Shown here piece after piece: positions 43,882 to 52,989 of a DNA stretch of 64,000 nt; the stretch's first letter is position 1, and each line of letters starts with the position of its first letter. Under the pieces are notes generated by a model. It ran no database searches and was not told the origin of the DNA. It saw nothing but the letters and a program-made list of their open reading frames with translations. Position numbers and translations under genes: made by a program. The DNA comes from Flavobacteriales bacterium UBA6057 (GTDB taxonomy: Bacteria > Bacteroidota > Bacteroidia > Flavobacteriales_G > Salibacteraceae): assembly GCA_002428995.1 (NCBI GenBank), contig DIYJ01000020.1, positions 303,063 through 367,062 of the forward strand, given 5' to 3'.

Positions 43882-45618
43882 ATGAGGGTCGCACACAAAA
43901 CAGCCGTTGTGTTCATACTTCTCCTGCTCGCTAGTCAGACCCTTTTGGCTCGTGAACACAGGATGGACAGTCTGATGCATCTCTATGACACAGCAAGCGA
44001 TGCAGGTCTAAAGGCAAAAGTGATTAATAGCATTGCCCTCAAACACTACGACAAAGGGGACATGCTCGTGGCCATGGATTGGTACCTCGAGGGATATCAA
44101 TTCAGTGAAGAACACCAAGACTCTGCTGCCATGTATGGGTTTGCAGCCAGCATGGGAATAGTAGCCCTTGGTGTAATGGAATATGAAGAAGCTCTGCGCT
44201 TTTTGAAGCTATCTCGGGAAATCCAAACGTCAGTACCGAAAGAATCGCGGTATCCACTTGTTGTCAGCGTGAATTTCGCCACCGTCTACGAAAAACTGGA
44301 TCAGCTGGATTCAGCGGACTACTACTACCAAAGAGCAATTTCAATCGCCAACGAATCTCCAGGTTCTTCAACCTCGGCAGTCGTATACGCCAACTATGGA
44401 AACTTCCTCTCGGAACAAAAAGACCCCAAAGGTCTTGAGTTTGACCGCAAGGCTTGGGAGATGATCCAAGAGATGGGGCAACTCAACATCGAGACTCACA
44501 TAGCGGCCATCAATATTGCACGAGATCACTTGACATTCTCGAAGCCGGAAATGGCACTCAGCATCATTAGTGAACTGGAAACGGACACCACATTCGCCTA
44601 CTATGATTATTTGCTTTCGGAGCTTCGAAGCAAGGCCTACGAGCAGCTGGGAGATTATGAAAAGGCATTGGTCAACTACAGGGACTTTGCAAGCAAGCGC
44701 GACAGCATTGAAGATCAGGAGAAAGAAGAATTCAGTGATCGTATAGAAACTTACGAAACAGAGCGAACGCAGGCCGAGTTGGAGCGCCTTCGACTTGAAA
44801 ACGAGCTTGAAAAAACAGAGAACGAGCGAAGGGAAGTAATGAACATCGCCTTGATCGTGATTGCACTATTGATGCTGGGCTTCATCATCATGCTCATCGT
44901 GTTTCTGGAGAAGTATAAGGCTCAGACCAACGAACTGGCCGCCAGAAACATGGAACTTCAAATAGAACGACAGCAGCTCGAACTCAAAGCGCTGCTGGCA
45001 CAGATCAAGCCGCACTTCATCTTCAATGTTCTCAACTCCATCCAAAAGTTCATTGCCAAAAACGACCGGGATTCCTCCTTCAACTACCTGGGGCTTTTCG
45101 GCACAATGATGCGCAGCGTTTTGAATCACTCTAATCAGTCGTTTGTGCTGCTTCATGACGAATTGGAAACCGTCAACAACTATGTAGAAATGGAGAAACT
45201 GCGCTTCGACAAGCCATTGGAGTTCAACATTAAAGTCTCGGAGGAGCTGAATCCTTATGAAGTGCACATTCCTCCCATGCTGATTCAGCCATTTGTGGAA
45301 AATGCCATATGGCATGGACTTAAGCCGCTGGAAGAGGGTGGCAAAATAACCGTCTCCATCAAAGAAGAACTCGAGATCATTACCTGCGAGATAGAGGACA
45401 CCGGTATTGGCTACGCACCAGATCAAAAATCTTCCGCAGTTGGCTCAAACGGTTCTGAAGCAGCACCGCGAGGACTAACCATCACCCGAAAGCGATTGGA
45501 AGCCATTTGGTCTCGCATCGGGAAAAGACAAATTCTTGAAGTAATTAACAGGGAGTCTATTGACGGAGGCCACGGCACACTCGTCAGATTTCAAGTACCA
45601 ACAGATTTTTTTCCATGA
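43882..45618 (+). CDS. TPR-repeat sensor histidine kinase, LytS type
   Basis: A 578-residue sensor with signal peptide (ending TLLA/R), tetratricopeptide-like repeats to about residue 275 (for example ALRFLKLSREIQTS and QLDSADYYYQRAISIA), a long charged coiled-coil, one membrane helix (about 317-340, MNIALIVIALLMLGFIIMLIVF), a second coiled-coil and a His_kinase-family domain with His378 in AQIKPHFIFNVLNSIQKFI. The HATPase end has PPMLIQPFVENAIWHGL and EDTGIGY. It overlaps its response-regulator gene by ATGA, so the two are translationally coupled. Confidence 0.93.
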   Translation: MRVAHKTAVVFILLLLASQTLLAREHRMDSLMHLYDTASDAGLKAKVINSIALKHYDKGDMLVAMDWYLEGYQFSEEHQDSAAMYGFAASMGIVALGVMEYEEALRFLKLSREIQTSVPKESRYPLVVSVNFATVYEKLDQLDSADYYYQRAISIANESPGSSTSAVVYANYGNFLSEQKDPKGLEFDRKAWEMIQEMGQLNIETHIAAINIARDHLTFSKPEMALSIISELETDTTFAYYDYLLSELRSKAYEQLGDYEKALVNYRDFASKRDSIEDQEKEEFSDRIETYETERTQAELERLRLENELEKTENERREVMNIALIVIALLMLGFIIMLIVFLEKYKAQTNELAARNMELQIERQQLELKALLAQIKPHFIFNVLNSIQKFIAKNDRDSSFNYLGLFGTMMRSVLNHSNQSFVLLHDELETVNNYVEMEKLRFDKPLEFNIKVSEELNPYEVHIPPMLIQPFVENAIWHGLKPLEEGGKITVSIKEELEIITCEIEDTGIGYAPDQKSSAVGSNGSEAAPRGLTITRKRLEAIWSRIGKRQILEVINRESIDGGHGTLVRFQVPTDFFP

Positions 45619-46370
45619 AAACAGCCATCATCGTAGACGATGAAGCAAGCGCACGAGAAACCCTCAGTTTAATGCTGGGCATTTATTGCCCTGAGGTGAA
45701 AGTTGTGGCGGAGGCAGGTAGCGGCAAGGAAGCTTTGCAGCGGCTGAGTGAGTATAATCCAGACATTGTTTTTCTGGACATTCACATGCCGGGAATGAGC
45801 GGATTCGATTTTCTACAGCACGCTGAGAACAGAGAATTTCAAACCATCATCACCACTGCGCACGATCGCTATGCCCTGAAAGCCATCAAGTACAGCGCCA
45901 TTGACTTTTTGCAAAAGCCAATTCGAATTGATGAACTGAAAGGAGCAGTCAGCAAGGCCATCAGCCTCAACAATCCGAAGGACTACAGACTCGAAGTCTT
46001 TTTGGAGCACTACAAAAACCGCTTTCACCAGCGATTGGTAATCCCACACAGAAAGGGCTTTGAGATTGTGAATTTCATCGAGATCGTTCGGGCTCAGGCC
46101 GACCGGAACTACACGAAAATCCATCTGGCAAACGGTGAAAGCCTCCTCGCTTCCAGAACGCTCAAGCACTTTGAAGAAACGCTGGCACCGGAAGGGTTTA
46201 TGAGGGTTCACCACTCACACCTGATCAACATGAATGTGATCAAGAACTTCAATAAGGAAACCAACCAGGCGGTGATGATGGATGGTTCGGTGGTGGAGGT
46301 TGCGCGAAGCAAAAAGTCTGAATTCCTGAACCGACTCCTGATGAAGTATGACGCTCCGGTGAAGGGTTAG
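45615..46370 (+). CDS. LytTR-family response regulator (second pair)
   Basis: A 251-residue regulator with receiver motifs AIIVDDEASAR and Asp55 in IVFLDIHMPGMSGF, and a LytTR domain (about 145-245: FEIVNFIEIVRAQADRNYTKIHL, FMRVHHSHLINMNVIKNF). It overlaps the upstream kinase by four bases. Its 3' end overlaps the convergent Na+/H+ exchanger gene by four bases, leaving no room for a terminator. It is paralogous to the regulator at 35966. Confidence 0.93.
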   Translation: MKTAIIVDDEASARETLSLMLGIYCPEVKVVAEAGSGKEALQRLSEYNPDIVFLDIHMPGMSGFDFLQHAENREFQTIITTAHDRYALKAIKYSAIDFLQKPIRIDELKGAVSKAISLNNPKDYRLEVFLEHYKNRFHQRLVIPHRKGFEIVNFIEIVRAQADRNYTKIHLANGESLLASRTLKHFEETLAPEGFMRVHHSHLINMNVIKNFNKETNQAVMMDGSVVEVARSKKSEFLNRLLMKYDAPVKG

Positions 46371-49351
46371 ATGGGCACTTCCCAGACGTGGGAAACCTCA
46401 TCAAACAACACTTCGCTGGCTGTGATAGCTGCTTCCGGCCCGAAAACGAGTTTCTCATTTTTAACCGCGTGTGCCTTTCCAACGATCATAATGGGAAGTA
46501 CACCTTGTGGATTAAGTCGCTCGGCTTTTTGATAGATTTTCACAGAACCTTTGGCAGCCTCTCGCCTCAGGCTCTTCACATCTGTTCCCTGAAAGCGCTG
46601 CATTCTGGCCATCGTATTCACAGCCATGCGGCTTCCTGCCAATCGCCAAAGTGTATTCTCGAAATCGGCTGATTCCTGACACAGCAACTGAGCGCTGCTC
46701 TGGTTCAGACTCAATGCTGTAACGGGAGTCTCGGCCACGACTTTCACCTTGCTGCGAACACCGCTCAGGAGGGCAATCTCACCGAGAATATCGCCCTTGC
46801 TTAACACAGCCACCGTTTCATCATTCTTAAGCACCTTCACTGAACCTCGTGCAATGATGAACAGGCCTGTCGCGGCACCTGGTTTAACGAGGGTTTGGCC
46901 AGTCGAGAAAATACGCGTCTGGCATAGTCTGCTAAGTTCAGACTGCGTCTTCGCATCCAGCTCCACCAGCCAGTGGATGCTTTGAATCAAATCTTTTGTC
47001 TCCGGTGCTTCCACACTGGGAGGTTTCTCCATCAATTCCTTCATGCGTGCCTCTATGCTGTGCATCAGCTTAGAAGCTTCGCTCCCGTCCAGACGGCCCT
47101 TCGCGCGGAGACGCTCCGCAGTGTGCAATTCATAGTTCAATACAGAGCGAATGGCTTGACGCGTGGCAATGGCGCGATAAATCTCAGGATAGGTATTGCG
47201 AAGATTGCGCATGTAGGTTTGTCCGCTGATGATGTTGGCGTTCACCTCCTGCTGAAGCATTTCAAGGTTCGGATGCTCTTCCGGATCCTCAGAGCGGAAC
47301 ATGCTTTCCATCATTTTCAAACACTCTTCCTGCGCATATACAAAGCCCACTGCACAATCATAGCTGATGGCAAGGCGTTCGAAAAAAGAGTTTTCAGTAA
47401 AGCGACCAATCACCGGAACAGACTGAAGACTGCTGAGCCATTTGGGAGGCTTCCACAGCATCTCTAAATCCTTTCGATTGGCCAGGGATGAAGCTCCGGC
47501 ATCATCCAGGATTTCGTTCACCGTTTCAGTTAGCGTTCGAACCGCATCTGCCCCCAGCAAACCTTCCTTGAACTGCTTCCAATAACTACTCTTTTCCTTC
47601 TCCAGTATTCGCCTGCGGTGCTCGGCCATCCGGGCCAATTCAAGTCCCGTGGTGTCCACATCTTCCACCATCGAAATCTCCTCTGGGAGGTATTCGGCCA
47701 CCGCACTCCAGTTTGCTCTGCGCAAGTGGCGATCGCTCTTAAGCTTTTGCATGTGGTTTTCAGCACTATTGCGCATGTATTCGCTGGCTGATTTCAGCAT
47801 GATGGCCTTCGCAGGAGCCAGATCCAGCAGCCCCAATTTCTTGATGAGAAGCTTAATGGTAGTGGCATTCACCAGCAGGGTGAGTGTCACCGTTCCGGCA
47901 ATAAGGAAAAGGAACTGATCCTTGATGGTTTGTGCCTCGGCAGGTGTCATCTCCAGTGTTTCTGCCATCACCCTGGAATCCACACCAGCAACAATCAATG
48001 CCAGGGCAAGGCCAATGGCTCCACGCAACGCTCCATACCACACCACAATGGCATCCTTCACCGGTAAACCGTAGCCACTTTTTCGCATGAAAGGATAGTG
48101 CACCAACATGACAAGTGCGCGGACCACATGAATACCTACATACACGATCCCCAACGCCAGGAAGTCATTGGCGGTGAACTGGGTTCGCTGAGCGATCACG
48201 ATACCCACAATGAGGAAAATGAGGCAGTTGGCTACAAACCCGGCCAGCTCCCAGAACTCGTGCATGAAATGTTCGACTTGCGGTGAGATGCTGGAACGCC
48301 CAAAACCACCAATCAGCAGACCGAGGGCAACAAGTGCCAATACTCCGGAGACATGAAGGAAATGCTCGGCAATGTAGAAAGTGATGTAAGCAGCGGCCAC
48401 CACGACCGATATCTCAACCATGGCATCATTAAACACACCTCGAATCCAGCGCAGCACAATCCATCCAACGACAAGCCCCACACCTATTCCACCTAATGAA
48501 ACTCTAAGAAATTCTACAAAGCCATTTGTATCGGAAGCCTGTCCCGAAATGCCCAGGAAAAAAACCATGAACAGCACAATGGCGGTGCCATCGTTCAGCA
48601 GCGACTCTCCTTCGATCAGCGTCCCCAGTTTCTTGCTTGCTCCCAAGTCTTTTAAAAGAGCGACCACGGCTACAGGATCTGTAGCGCTGATCACTGAACC
48701 AAACATGAAAGCCAACGCCCAGTTTGACCATCCTTCCAGTCCAATGTTGAAATAGTCAATGGCATAGACCAACGCACCCGTGAGCAGCAAAGCCATGAGA
48801 ATACCGGGAACAGCAAGGATCACTGAGTTGGTGGCTGACTTCTTAAACGTATGCAGATCCATGGCAAAAGCTGCTTCGAAAATCAGGATGGGCAGAAACA
48901 CAAAAAAGAGCATGTGCGGATCAATGTTGGCCGCGAAGTGGAAGGAATCAGCAATAAAACTGACGTCCAGACTTCCCCATGTTTCGAAAGCCCCCAGGCG
49001 CGTCAGTACACCGAGAATGATCCCAATGATGAGCAGAAGAGCGGTAAAGGGAACCGGGATGCGTTTCAGAAAGTGACGCGTAGCCGCGCCAATGAAAATG
49101 GCAATGATGATGAAAAACAGAGGCGAAGTATCAGGCCCGTGATGGCCTCCACCATGATCGTCCGCATGCTCAGCATCCAAATGCGCAGTTGCTTGATCGT
49201 GAAGAGGTTCATGGTCTTGAGAGTTCTGAATAGTCTCTTCGAGGTATCCACCAAGCTCATCAGGGGATGCGGTGATTGAAGAGTAAGGTAAAAGCAAAGT
49301 GACCATCGCAAGGAACAGCCACTTCCAAGGATACATAGGGTAAGATTTCAT
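46367..49351 (-). CDS. Na+/H+ exchanger (CPA1/NHE type) with cytoplasmic cyclic-nucleotide-binding domain
   Basis: A 994-residue membrane protein from the ATG at 49351 (another ATG at 49336 is possible). A signal-like helix and a His/Asp-rich stretch (DHEPLHDQATAHLDAEHADDHGGGHH) precede the Na_H_exchanger domain (about 80-490), with DPVAVVALLKDLGA and GESLLNDGTAIVLF as in NHE/NhaP proteins. A long cytoplasmic helical part follows. Near residues 820-920 is a cNMP-binding fold: IFSTGQTLVKPGAATGLFIIARGSVKVL, then KGDILGEIALLSGVRSKVKVVAE. This order resembles plant SOS1 and sperm-type NHEs, in which the C-terminal domain gates transport. Regulation by cAMP or c-di-AMP is not known here. Confidence 0.88.
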   Translation of the reverse strand: MKSYPMYPWKWLFLAMVTLLLPYSSITASPDELGGYLEETIQNSQDHEPLHDQATAHLDAEHADDHGGGHHGPDTSPLFFIIIAIFIGAATRHFLKRIPVPFTALLLIIGIILGVLTRLGAFETWGSLDVSFIADSFHFAANIDPHMLFFVFLPILIFEAAFAMDLHTFKKSATNSVILAVPGILMALLLTGALVYAIDYFNIGLEGWSNWALAFMFGSVISATDPVAVVALLKDLGASKKLGTLIEGESLLNDGTAIVLFMVFFLGISGQASDTNGFVEFLRVSLGGIGVGLVVGWIVLRWIRGVFNDAMVEISVVVAAAYITFYIAEHFLHVSGVLALVALGLLIGGFGRSSISPQVEHFMHEFWELAGFVANCLIFLIVGIVIAQRTQFTANDFLALGIVYVGIHVVRALVMLVHYPFMRKSGYGLPVKDAIVVWYGALRGAIGLALALIVAGVDSRVMAETLEMTPAEAQTIKDQFLFLIAGTVTLTLLVNATTIKLLIKKLGLLDLAPAKAIMLKSASEYMRNSAENHMQKLKSDRHLRRANWSAVAEYLPEEISMVEDVDTTGLELARMAEHRRRILEKEKSSYWKQFKEGLLGADAVRTLTETVNEILDDAGASSLANRKDLEMLWKPPKWLSSLQSVPVIGRFTENSFFERLAISYDCAVGFVYAQEECLKMMESMFRSEDPEEHPNLEMLQQEVNANIISGQTYMRNLRNTYPEIYRAIATRQAIRSVLNYELHTAERLRAKGRLDGSEASKLMHSIEARMKELMEKPPSVEAPETKDLIQSIHWLVELDAKTQSELSRLCQTRIFSTGQTLVKPGAATGLFIIARGSVKVLKNDETVAVLSKGDILGEIALLSGVRSKVKVVAETPVTALSLNQSSAQLLCQESADFENTLWRLAGSRMAVNTMARMQRFQGTDVKSLRREAAKGSVKIYQKAERLNPQGVLPIMIVGKAHAVKNEKLVFGPEAAITASEVLFDEVSHVWEVPI

Positions 49352-49388
49352 AGGCTTTGGCAATTTAGAAAATTGCCACGAGCAGGTA

Positions 49389-49964
49389 CTAAGGAGCAAC
49401 CACAAGGGACTCGATCACCCGGGCAAAATGCACATGCTCGAGTTCCTGCACCTTGTTTCGAATGTCTTCGGGAGTATCTGCGGCAGTGAGCGCAGCAGTG
49501 GCCTGAAAAACCACCCGACCTTCATCGTAGGCTTCATTGACCATATGAATCGTGATTCCTGATTCCTTCTCACCCGCTTGCTTTACGGCATTGTGAACAT
49601 GCATGCCATACATGCCCTTGCCCCCAAACCTCGGAAGCAAGGCAGGATGAATATTGACGATTCGATCCGGAAACGCTTTGATGAGGTAAGCAGGAACCAT
49701 GAGCAAGAAGCCCGAGAGCACAATCCAGTGGACGGAATAAGCCTCCAATGCTTCTAAAACCATTTCATCATCGTTCCAATCTTCACGGGAAATGAAGAGC
49801 GTTTCAACACCAAGCTTCTCAGCACGGCTGAGCACACCAGCTTTGCTCCTGTTTGAAACGACCAAGGCCACTTCCAACCGGGGATGGCCTTCAAAATGAC
49901 GAATGATGTTTTCAGCATTGGTTCCCTCGCCTGAAGCGAAAATGGCCAGTCGCACTTTTGACAT
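49389..49964 (-). CDS. purN: Phosphoribosylglycinamide formyltransferase
   Basis: A 191-residue GAR transformylase, which uses 10-formyl-tetrahydrofolate in purine synthesis. ASGEGTNAENII is the phosphate loop. RIVNIHPALLPRFGGKGMYG holds the catalytic Asn and His, and GITIHMVNEAYDEGRVVFQ contains the catalytic Asp. The length is normal. A TACATTTG promoter element lies about 35 bases upstream. It is transcribed in the same direction as the exchanger gene 37 bases downstream. Confidence 0.95.
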   Translation of the reverse strand: MSKVRLAIFASGEGTNAENIIRHFEGHPRLEVALVVSNRSKAGVLSRAEKLGVETLFISREDWNDDEMVLEALEAYSVHWIVLSGFLLMVPAYLIKAFPDRIVNIHPALLPRFGGKGMYGMHVHNAVKQAGEKESGITIHMVNEAYDEGRVVFQATAALTAADTPEDIRNKVQELEHVHFARVIESLVVAP

Positions 49965-49996
49965 TCTGAGTTTCTTAAAAAGCGTTTCTTAGCGCG

Positions 49997-50004
49997 CAAA
50001 TGTA
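49997..50004 (-). promoter_or_regulatory. Probable purN promoter, -7 element
   Basis: The minus strand reads TACATTTG, an exact TAnnTTTG match, 33 bases before the purN start codon. A TTG at the ideal distance was not found. Confidence 0.4.
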
Positions 50005-50010
50005 GCCGCA

Positions 50011-50679
50011 ATGCACCACGATGATGCCTTCATTCCTTATACGGGAACCACATTTACAACGGAAGAATCCGCTCAGCGCAGCCTGGACTATTTCAACTTT
50101 CACAACCGGAGACGCAGCGTCAGGGAATATTCCGACCGACCGGTGCCACTGGAAGTGATTGAGCAAGTGATCAAAACTGCCGGCACAGCTCCATCAGGCG
50201 CGCACAAGCAGCCATGGACCTTCTGCCTGGTGAGCAACCCGGACACCAAAAAGGCCATTCGCGAAGCCGCAGAGGCGGAAGAATATGAAAGCTACACCAA
50301 GCGAATGAGCGATCAGTGGCTGAAGGATCTGGAACCTTTTGGCACGAATTGGAAAAAGCCTTTTCTGGAGATTGCGCCTTACCTTATCATCGTCTTCAAG
50401 CGCGCCTATGAAATGGTAGATGGAGAAAAATGGCAGAACTACTATGTGAACGAATCAGTAGGTATTGCATGCGGTATGCTCATTTCTGCCATTCACAATG
50501 CTGGACTTGTCACGTTGACGCATACGCCAAGCCCAATGAATTTTCTGACCAAAATCCTCGACCGTCCGGATAATGAAAGGCCATTTCTATTGTTACCGGT
50601 GGGTTATCCAAAAGAAGGGGTTCAAGTACCCAATCTGGAGCGAAAAAACTTCGATGAAATCTGCCAGAAATACGACTAG
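50011..50679 (+). CDS. Iodotyrosine-deiodinase-like nitroreductase family flavoprotein
   Basis: A 222-residue FMN protein of the nitroreductase superfamily, IYD branch. RRRSVREYSDRPVP and TAPSGAHKQPWTF bind FMN. The active-site lid reads EYESYTKRMSDQWLKDLEPFG then TNWKKPFLEIAPYLIIVFKRAYE. Glu91, Tyr95 and Lys116 match in spacing the Glu157/Tyr161/Lys182 set that binds the zwitterion of iodotyrosine in the human enzyme. GLVTLTHTPSPMNFL and LLLPVGYPKEG complete the family signature. Known bacterial homologues reductively dehalogenate halotyrosines. Divergent from purN. A marine source of iodo- or bromotyrosine is plausible. Confidence 0.88.
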   Translation: MHHDDAFIPYTGTTFTTEESAQRSLDYFNFHNRRRSVREYSDRPVPLEVIEQVIKTAGTAPSGAHKQPWTFCLVSNPDTKKAIREAAEAEEYESYTKRMSDQWLKDLEPFGTNWKKPFLEIAPYLIIVFKRAYEMVDGEKWQNYYVNESVGIACGMLISAIHNAGLVTLTHTPSPMNFLTKILDRPDNERPFLLLPVGYPKEGVQVPNLERKNFDEICQKYD

Positions 50680-50687
50680 CAAGCGAT

Positions 50688-50719
50688 TTGCAGATTATTC
50701 CCGAAAAGCTATTTCTTTG
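50688..50719 (+). promoter_or_regulatory. Probable acpP-fabF promoter
   Basis: TTG (50688-50690) is followed after 21 bases by TTTCTTTG (50712-50719), one base off TAnnTTTG. The start site would be about 28 bases before the acpP ATG at 50754. Confidence 0.42.
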
Positions 50720-50753
50720 CACCTTCGTTAAGCTAATCTAAAATCAAGGCATC

Positions 50754-50990
50754 ATGGCGGATACTAAAGACCGTGTTATCGCAATCATTGTTGACAAGTT
50801 AGGAGTGGATCAGGGAGAAGTAGCTCCAGAATCAAGCTTCACTAATGACCTCGGAGCTGACTCCCTGGATACAGTAGAGCTGATCATGGAATTCGAGAAG
50901 GAGTTCAACATAGCCATCCCAGATGATCAGGCAGAGAACATCTCTACCGTAGGAGAAGCGATCAAGTACATTGAAGAAAATCAAGGATAA
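50754..50990 (+). CDS. acpP: Acyl carrier protein
   Basis: A 78-residue acidic protein that carries growing fatty acids on phosphopantetheine. The attachment site is Ser37 in the classic LGADSLDTVELIMEFE helix II start. IPDDQAENISTVGEAIKYIEEN is the standard C-terminus. It is followed after about 14 bases by fabF, the usual order acpP-fabF-rnc in Bacteroidota. Confidence 0.97.
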   Translation: MADTKDRVIAIIVDKLGVDQGEVAPESSFTNDLGADSLDTVELIMEFEKEFNIAIPDDQAENISTVGEAIKYIEENQG

Positions 50991-51004
50991 GTTTCCTTTT
51001 GCTT

Positions 51005-52261
51005 ATGACGTTGAAAAGGGTAGTCGTAACCGGAATTGGAGCCCTGACTCCAATTGGCAATAACGCGAATGAATATTGGGAAAACCTCCTGAAAGGTACC
51101 AGTGGGGCAGCCCCAATTACCCATTTTGATGCGTCAAAATTCAAGACTCAGTTTGCTTGCGAGGTGAAGAATCTGGACTTGTCTGAATTCTTCGATCGCA
51201 AGGAAGGTCGAAAGCTAGACCTGTTTTCTAAATACGCATTGATAGTGGCTGATGAAGCCATTGCCGATGCAGGTCTTAACATCGACCAACTGGACCCCGA
51301 TAGAATCGGTGTGATTTGGGGCTCAGGTATTGGCGGTATTAATACATTCCAAGAGGAAGTTCAGGGCTTCCTCAAGGGAGACGGAACACCACGTTTCAAT
51401 CCCTTCTTTATCCCGAAAATGATCTCCGATATCGCTTCGGGTCACATTTCTATTAAGTACGGATTCCGTGGTCCGAACTTTAGTGTGGTGAGCGCATGTG
51501 CTACCAGTACACACTCCATGATCGATGCCTACAATTACATCCGCCTCGGCAAGGCCAGCGCCATTGTTGCGGGAGGATCTGAAGCTGCGATCAATGAGTC
51601 CGGTGTTGGTGGTTTTAATGCCATGCACGCACTTTCTACACGGAACGACAGCCCTGAGACAGCCTCTCGTCCTTTTGACAAGGATCGGGACGGTTTTGTA
51701 ATGGGTGAAGGAGCCGGTTGTGTTGTGCTGGAGGAGCTGGATCACGCTATTGCACGTGGTGCGACCATCTATGCTGAGATAGCTGGTGGTGGAGCTTCTG
51801 CGGACGCGCATCACATCACTGCTCCACATCCTGACGGATTGGGAGCGCTGAACGTGATGAGAATGGCGATGCAGGACGACCCTTCATTGACCGTTGAGGA
51901 CATTGACTACATCAACGTGCATGGAACGAGCACTCCTCTTGGAGACATCAGCGAGTTGAAGGCCATTAAGGGTGTATTTGGAGACAACGCACACAAGCTC
52001 AACATCAGCTCCACAAAATCCATGACCGGACACTTGCTCGGGGCAGCTGGAGCGATTGAAGGTATTGCTACATTACTGGCTGTCAAAAACGATATAGTTC
52101 CTCCCACGATCAATCATTTTACGGACGATGAAGACATCGACCCTAACCTGAACCTGACGTTCCATGAAGCTCAGAAACGCACCGTAAATGCTGCGCTGAG
52201 TAACACCTTCGGTTTTGGTGGTCACAACGCTTCCGTAATTTTCAAGAAATTCGTGGCCTGA
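51005..52261 (+). CDS. fabF: Beta-ketoacyl-[acyl-carrier-protein] synthase II
   Basis: A 418-residue condensing enzyme of fatty-acid elongation. The ATG at 51005 (MTLKRVVVTGIGALTPIGN) is preferred to TTG at 50999. The catalytic triad is complete: Cys165 in SACATSTHS, His306 in NVHGTSTPLGD and His343 in KSMTGHLLGAAGAIE. FGFGGHNASVIF closes the protein. It sits between acpP and rnc, with 11 bases to the latter, which suggests one transcript. Confidence 0.96.
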   Translation: MTLKRVVVTGIGALTPIGNNANEYWENLLKGTSGAAPITHFDASKFKTQFACEVKNLDLSEFFDRKEGRKLDLFSKYALIVADEAIADAGLNIDQLDPDRIGVIWGSGIGGINTFQEEVQGFLKGDGTPRFNPFFIPKMISDIASGHISIKYGFRGPNFSVVSACATSTHSMIDAYNYIRLGKASAIVAGGSEAAINESGVGGFNAMHALSTRNDSPETASRPFDKDRDGFVMGEGAGCVVLEELDHAIARGATIYAEIAGGGASADAHHITAPHPDGLGALNVMRMAMQDDPSLTVEDIDYINVHGTSTPLGDISELKAIKGVFGDNAHKLNISSTKSMTGHLLGAAGAIEGIATLLAVKNDIVPPTINHFTDDEDIDPNLNLTFHEAQKRTVNAALSNTFGFGGHNASVIFKKFVA

Positions 52262-52272
52262 GCTAGGGCTGC

Positions 52273-52989
52273 ATGAGATTCCAGCGTCTTTTCTTTTTTC
52301 GGTACAATTCCAGGCAGAAAAACCTGTCCAGGTATCTACGCGCTACCTGGGGAATGCCTCACGGAAAGATTGGACTCTTTGAACAAGCCTTAAGACACAA
52401 GTCCATCATTGGCACGGGAAAGTATGTTTACGGCCAGTGTAATGAACGATTGGAGCTCTTAGGTGACGCTGTGTTAGACACAGTCGTTACGGACTTCCTG
52501 TTCAAGCAGTATCCCAAGCTGGATGAAGGCCAGCTTACAAAGATCCGATCACGCATTGTGAACCGCGAAATGCTGGCACGAGTGGGCTATGCCTGCGGGC
52601 TCGATCAGCACCTGGAGTGCAGCGTGGGAGTAGATGACAGCATCGATAAGATTGTGGGAAATGCATTTGAAGCATGGGTTGGGGCCATTTACCTCGATCA
52701 AGGCTTCCAACGGGTGAAGACGGTGATCGAAAAGCGCTTGCTCAAAGAATGGATCGACCTGGAAAATGTGGTAGAAAACACCACCGACTTCAAAAGCAAG
52801 CTCATTGAATGGGTGCAGAAAAACAAGCACCAAATCCGCTTTCAGACACAATCCAGCATGAACGGCACCACGAGCTTCGTTTGCGAGATCATCATCAACG
52901 GTGAGCCCGTTTCGACCGGCACCGAACGATCCAAGAAGCGGGCAGAACAACTTGCTTCAAGGGACGCCTGTCAAACCCTGGGAATCTGA
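52273..52989 (+). CDS. rnc: Ribonuclease III
   Basis: A 238-residue double-strand-specific ribonuclease for rRNA and mRNA processing. The signature NERLELLGDAVLD (about residues 57-69) carries metal-binding acidic residues, and GNAFEAWVGAIYLDQGF has the second acidic set. The C-terminal double-stranded RNA binding domain (about 168-236) ends GTERSKKRAEQLASRDACQTLG. Its stop codon overlaps the next start (TGATG). Confidence 0.95.
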   Translation: MRFQRLFFFRYNSRQKNLSRYLRATWGMPHGKIGLFEQALRHKSIIGTGKYVYGQCNERLELLGDAVLDTVVTDFLFKQYPKLDEGQLTKIRSRIVNREMLARVGYACGLDQHLECSVGVDDSIDKIVGNAFEAWVGAIYLDQGFQRVKTVIEKRLLKEWIDLENVVENTTDFKSKLIEWVQKNKHQIRFQTQSSMNGTTSFVCEIIINGEPVSTGTERSKKRAEQLASRDACQTLGI

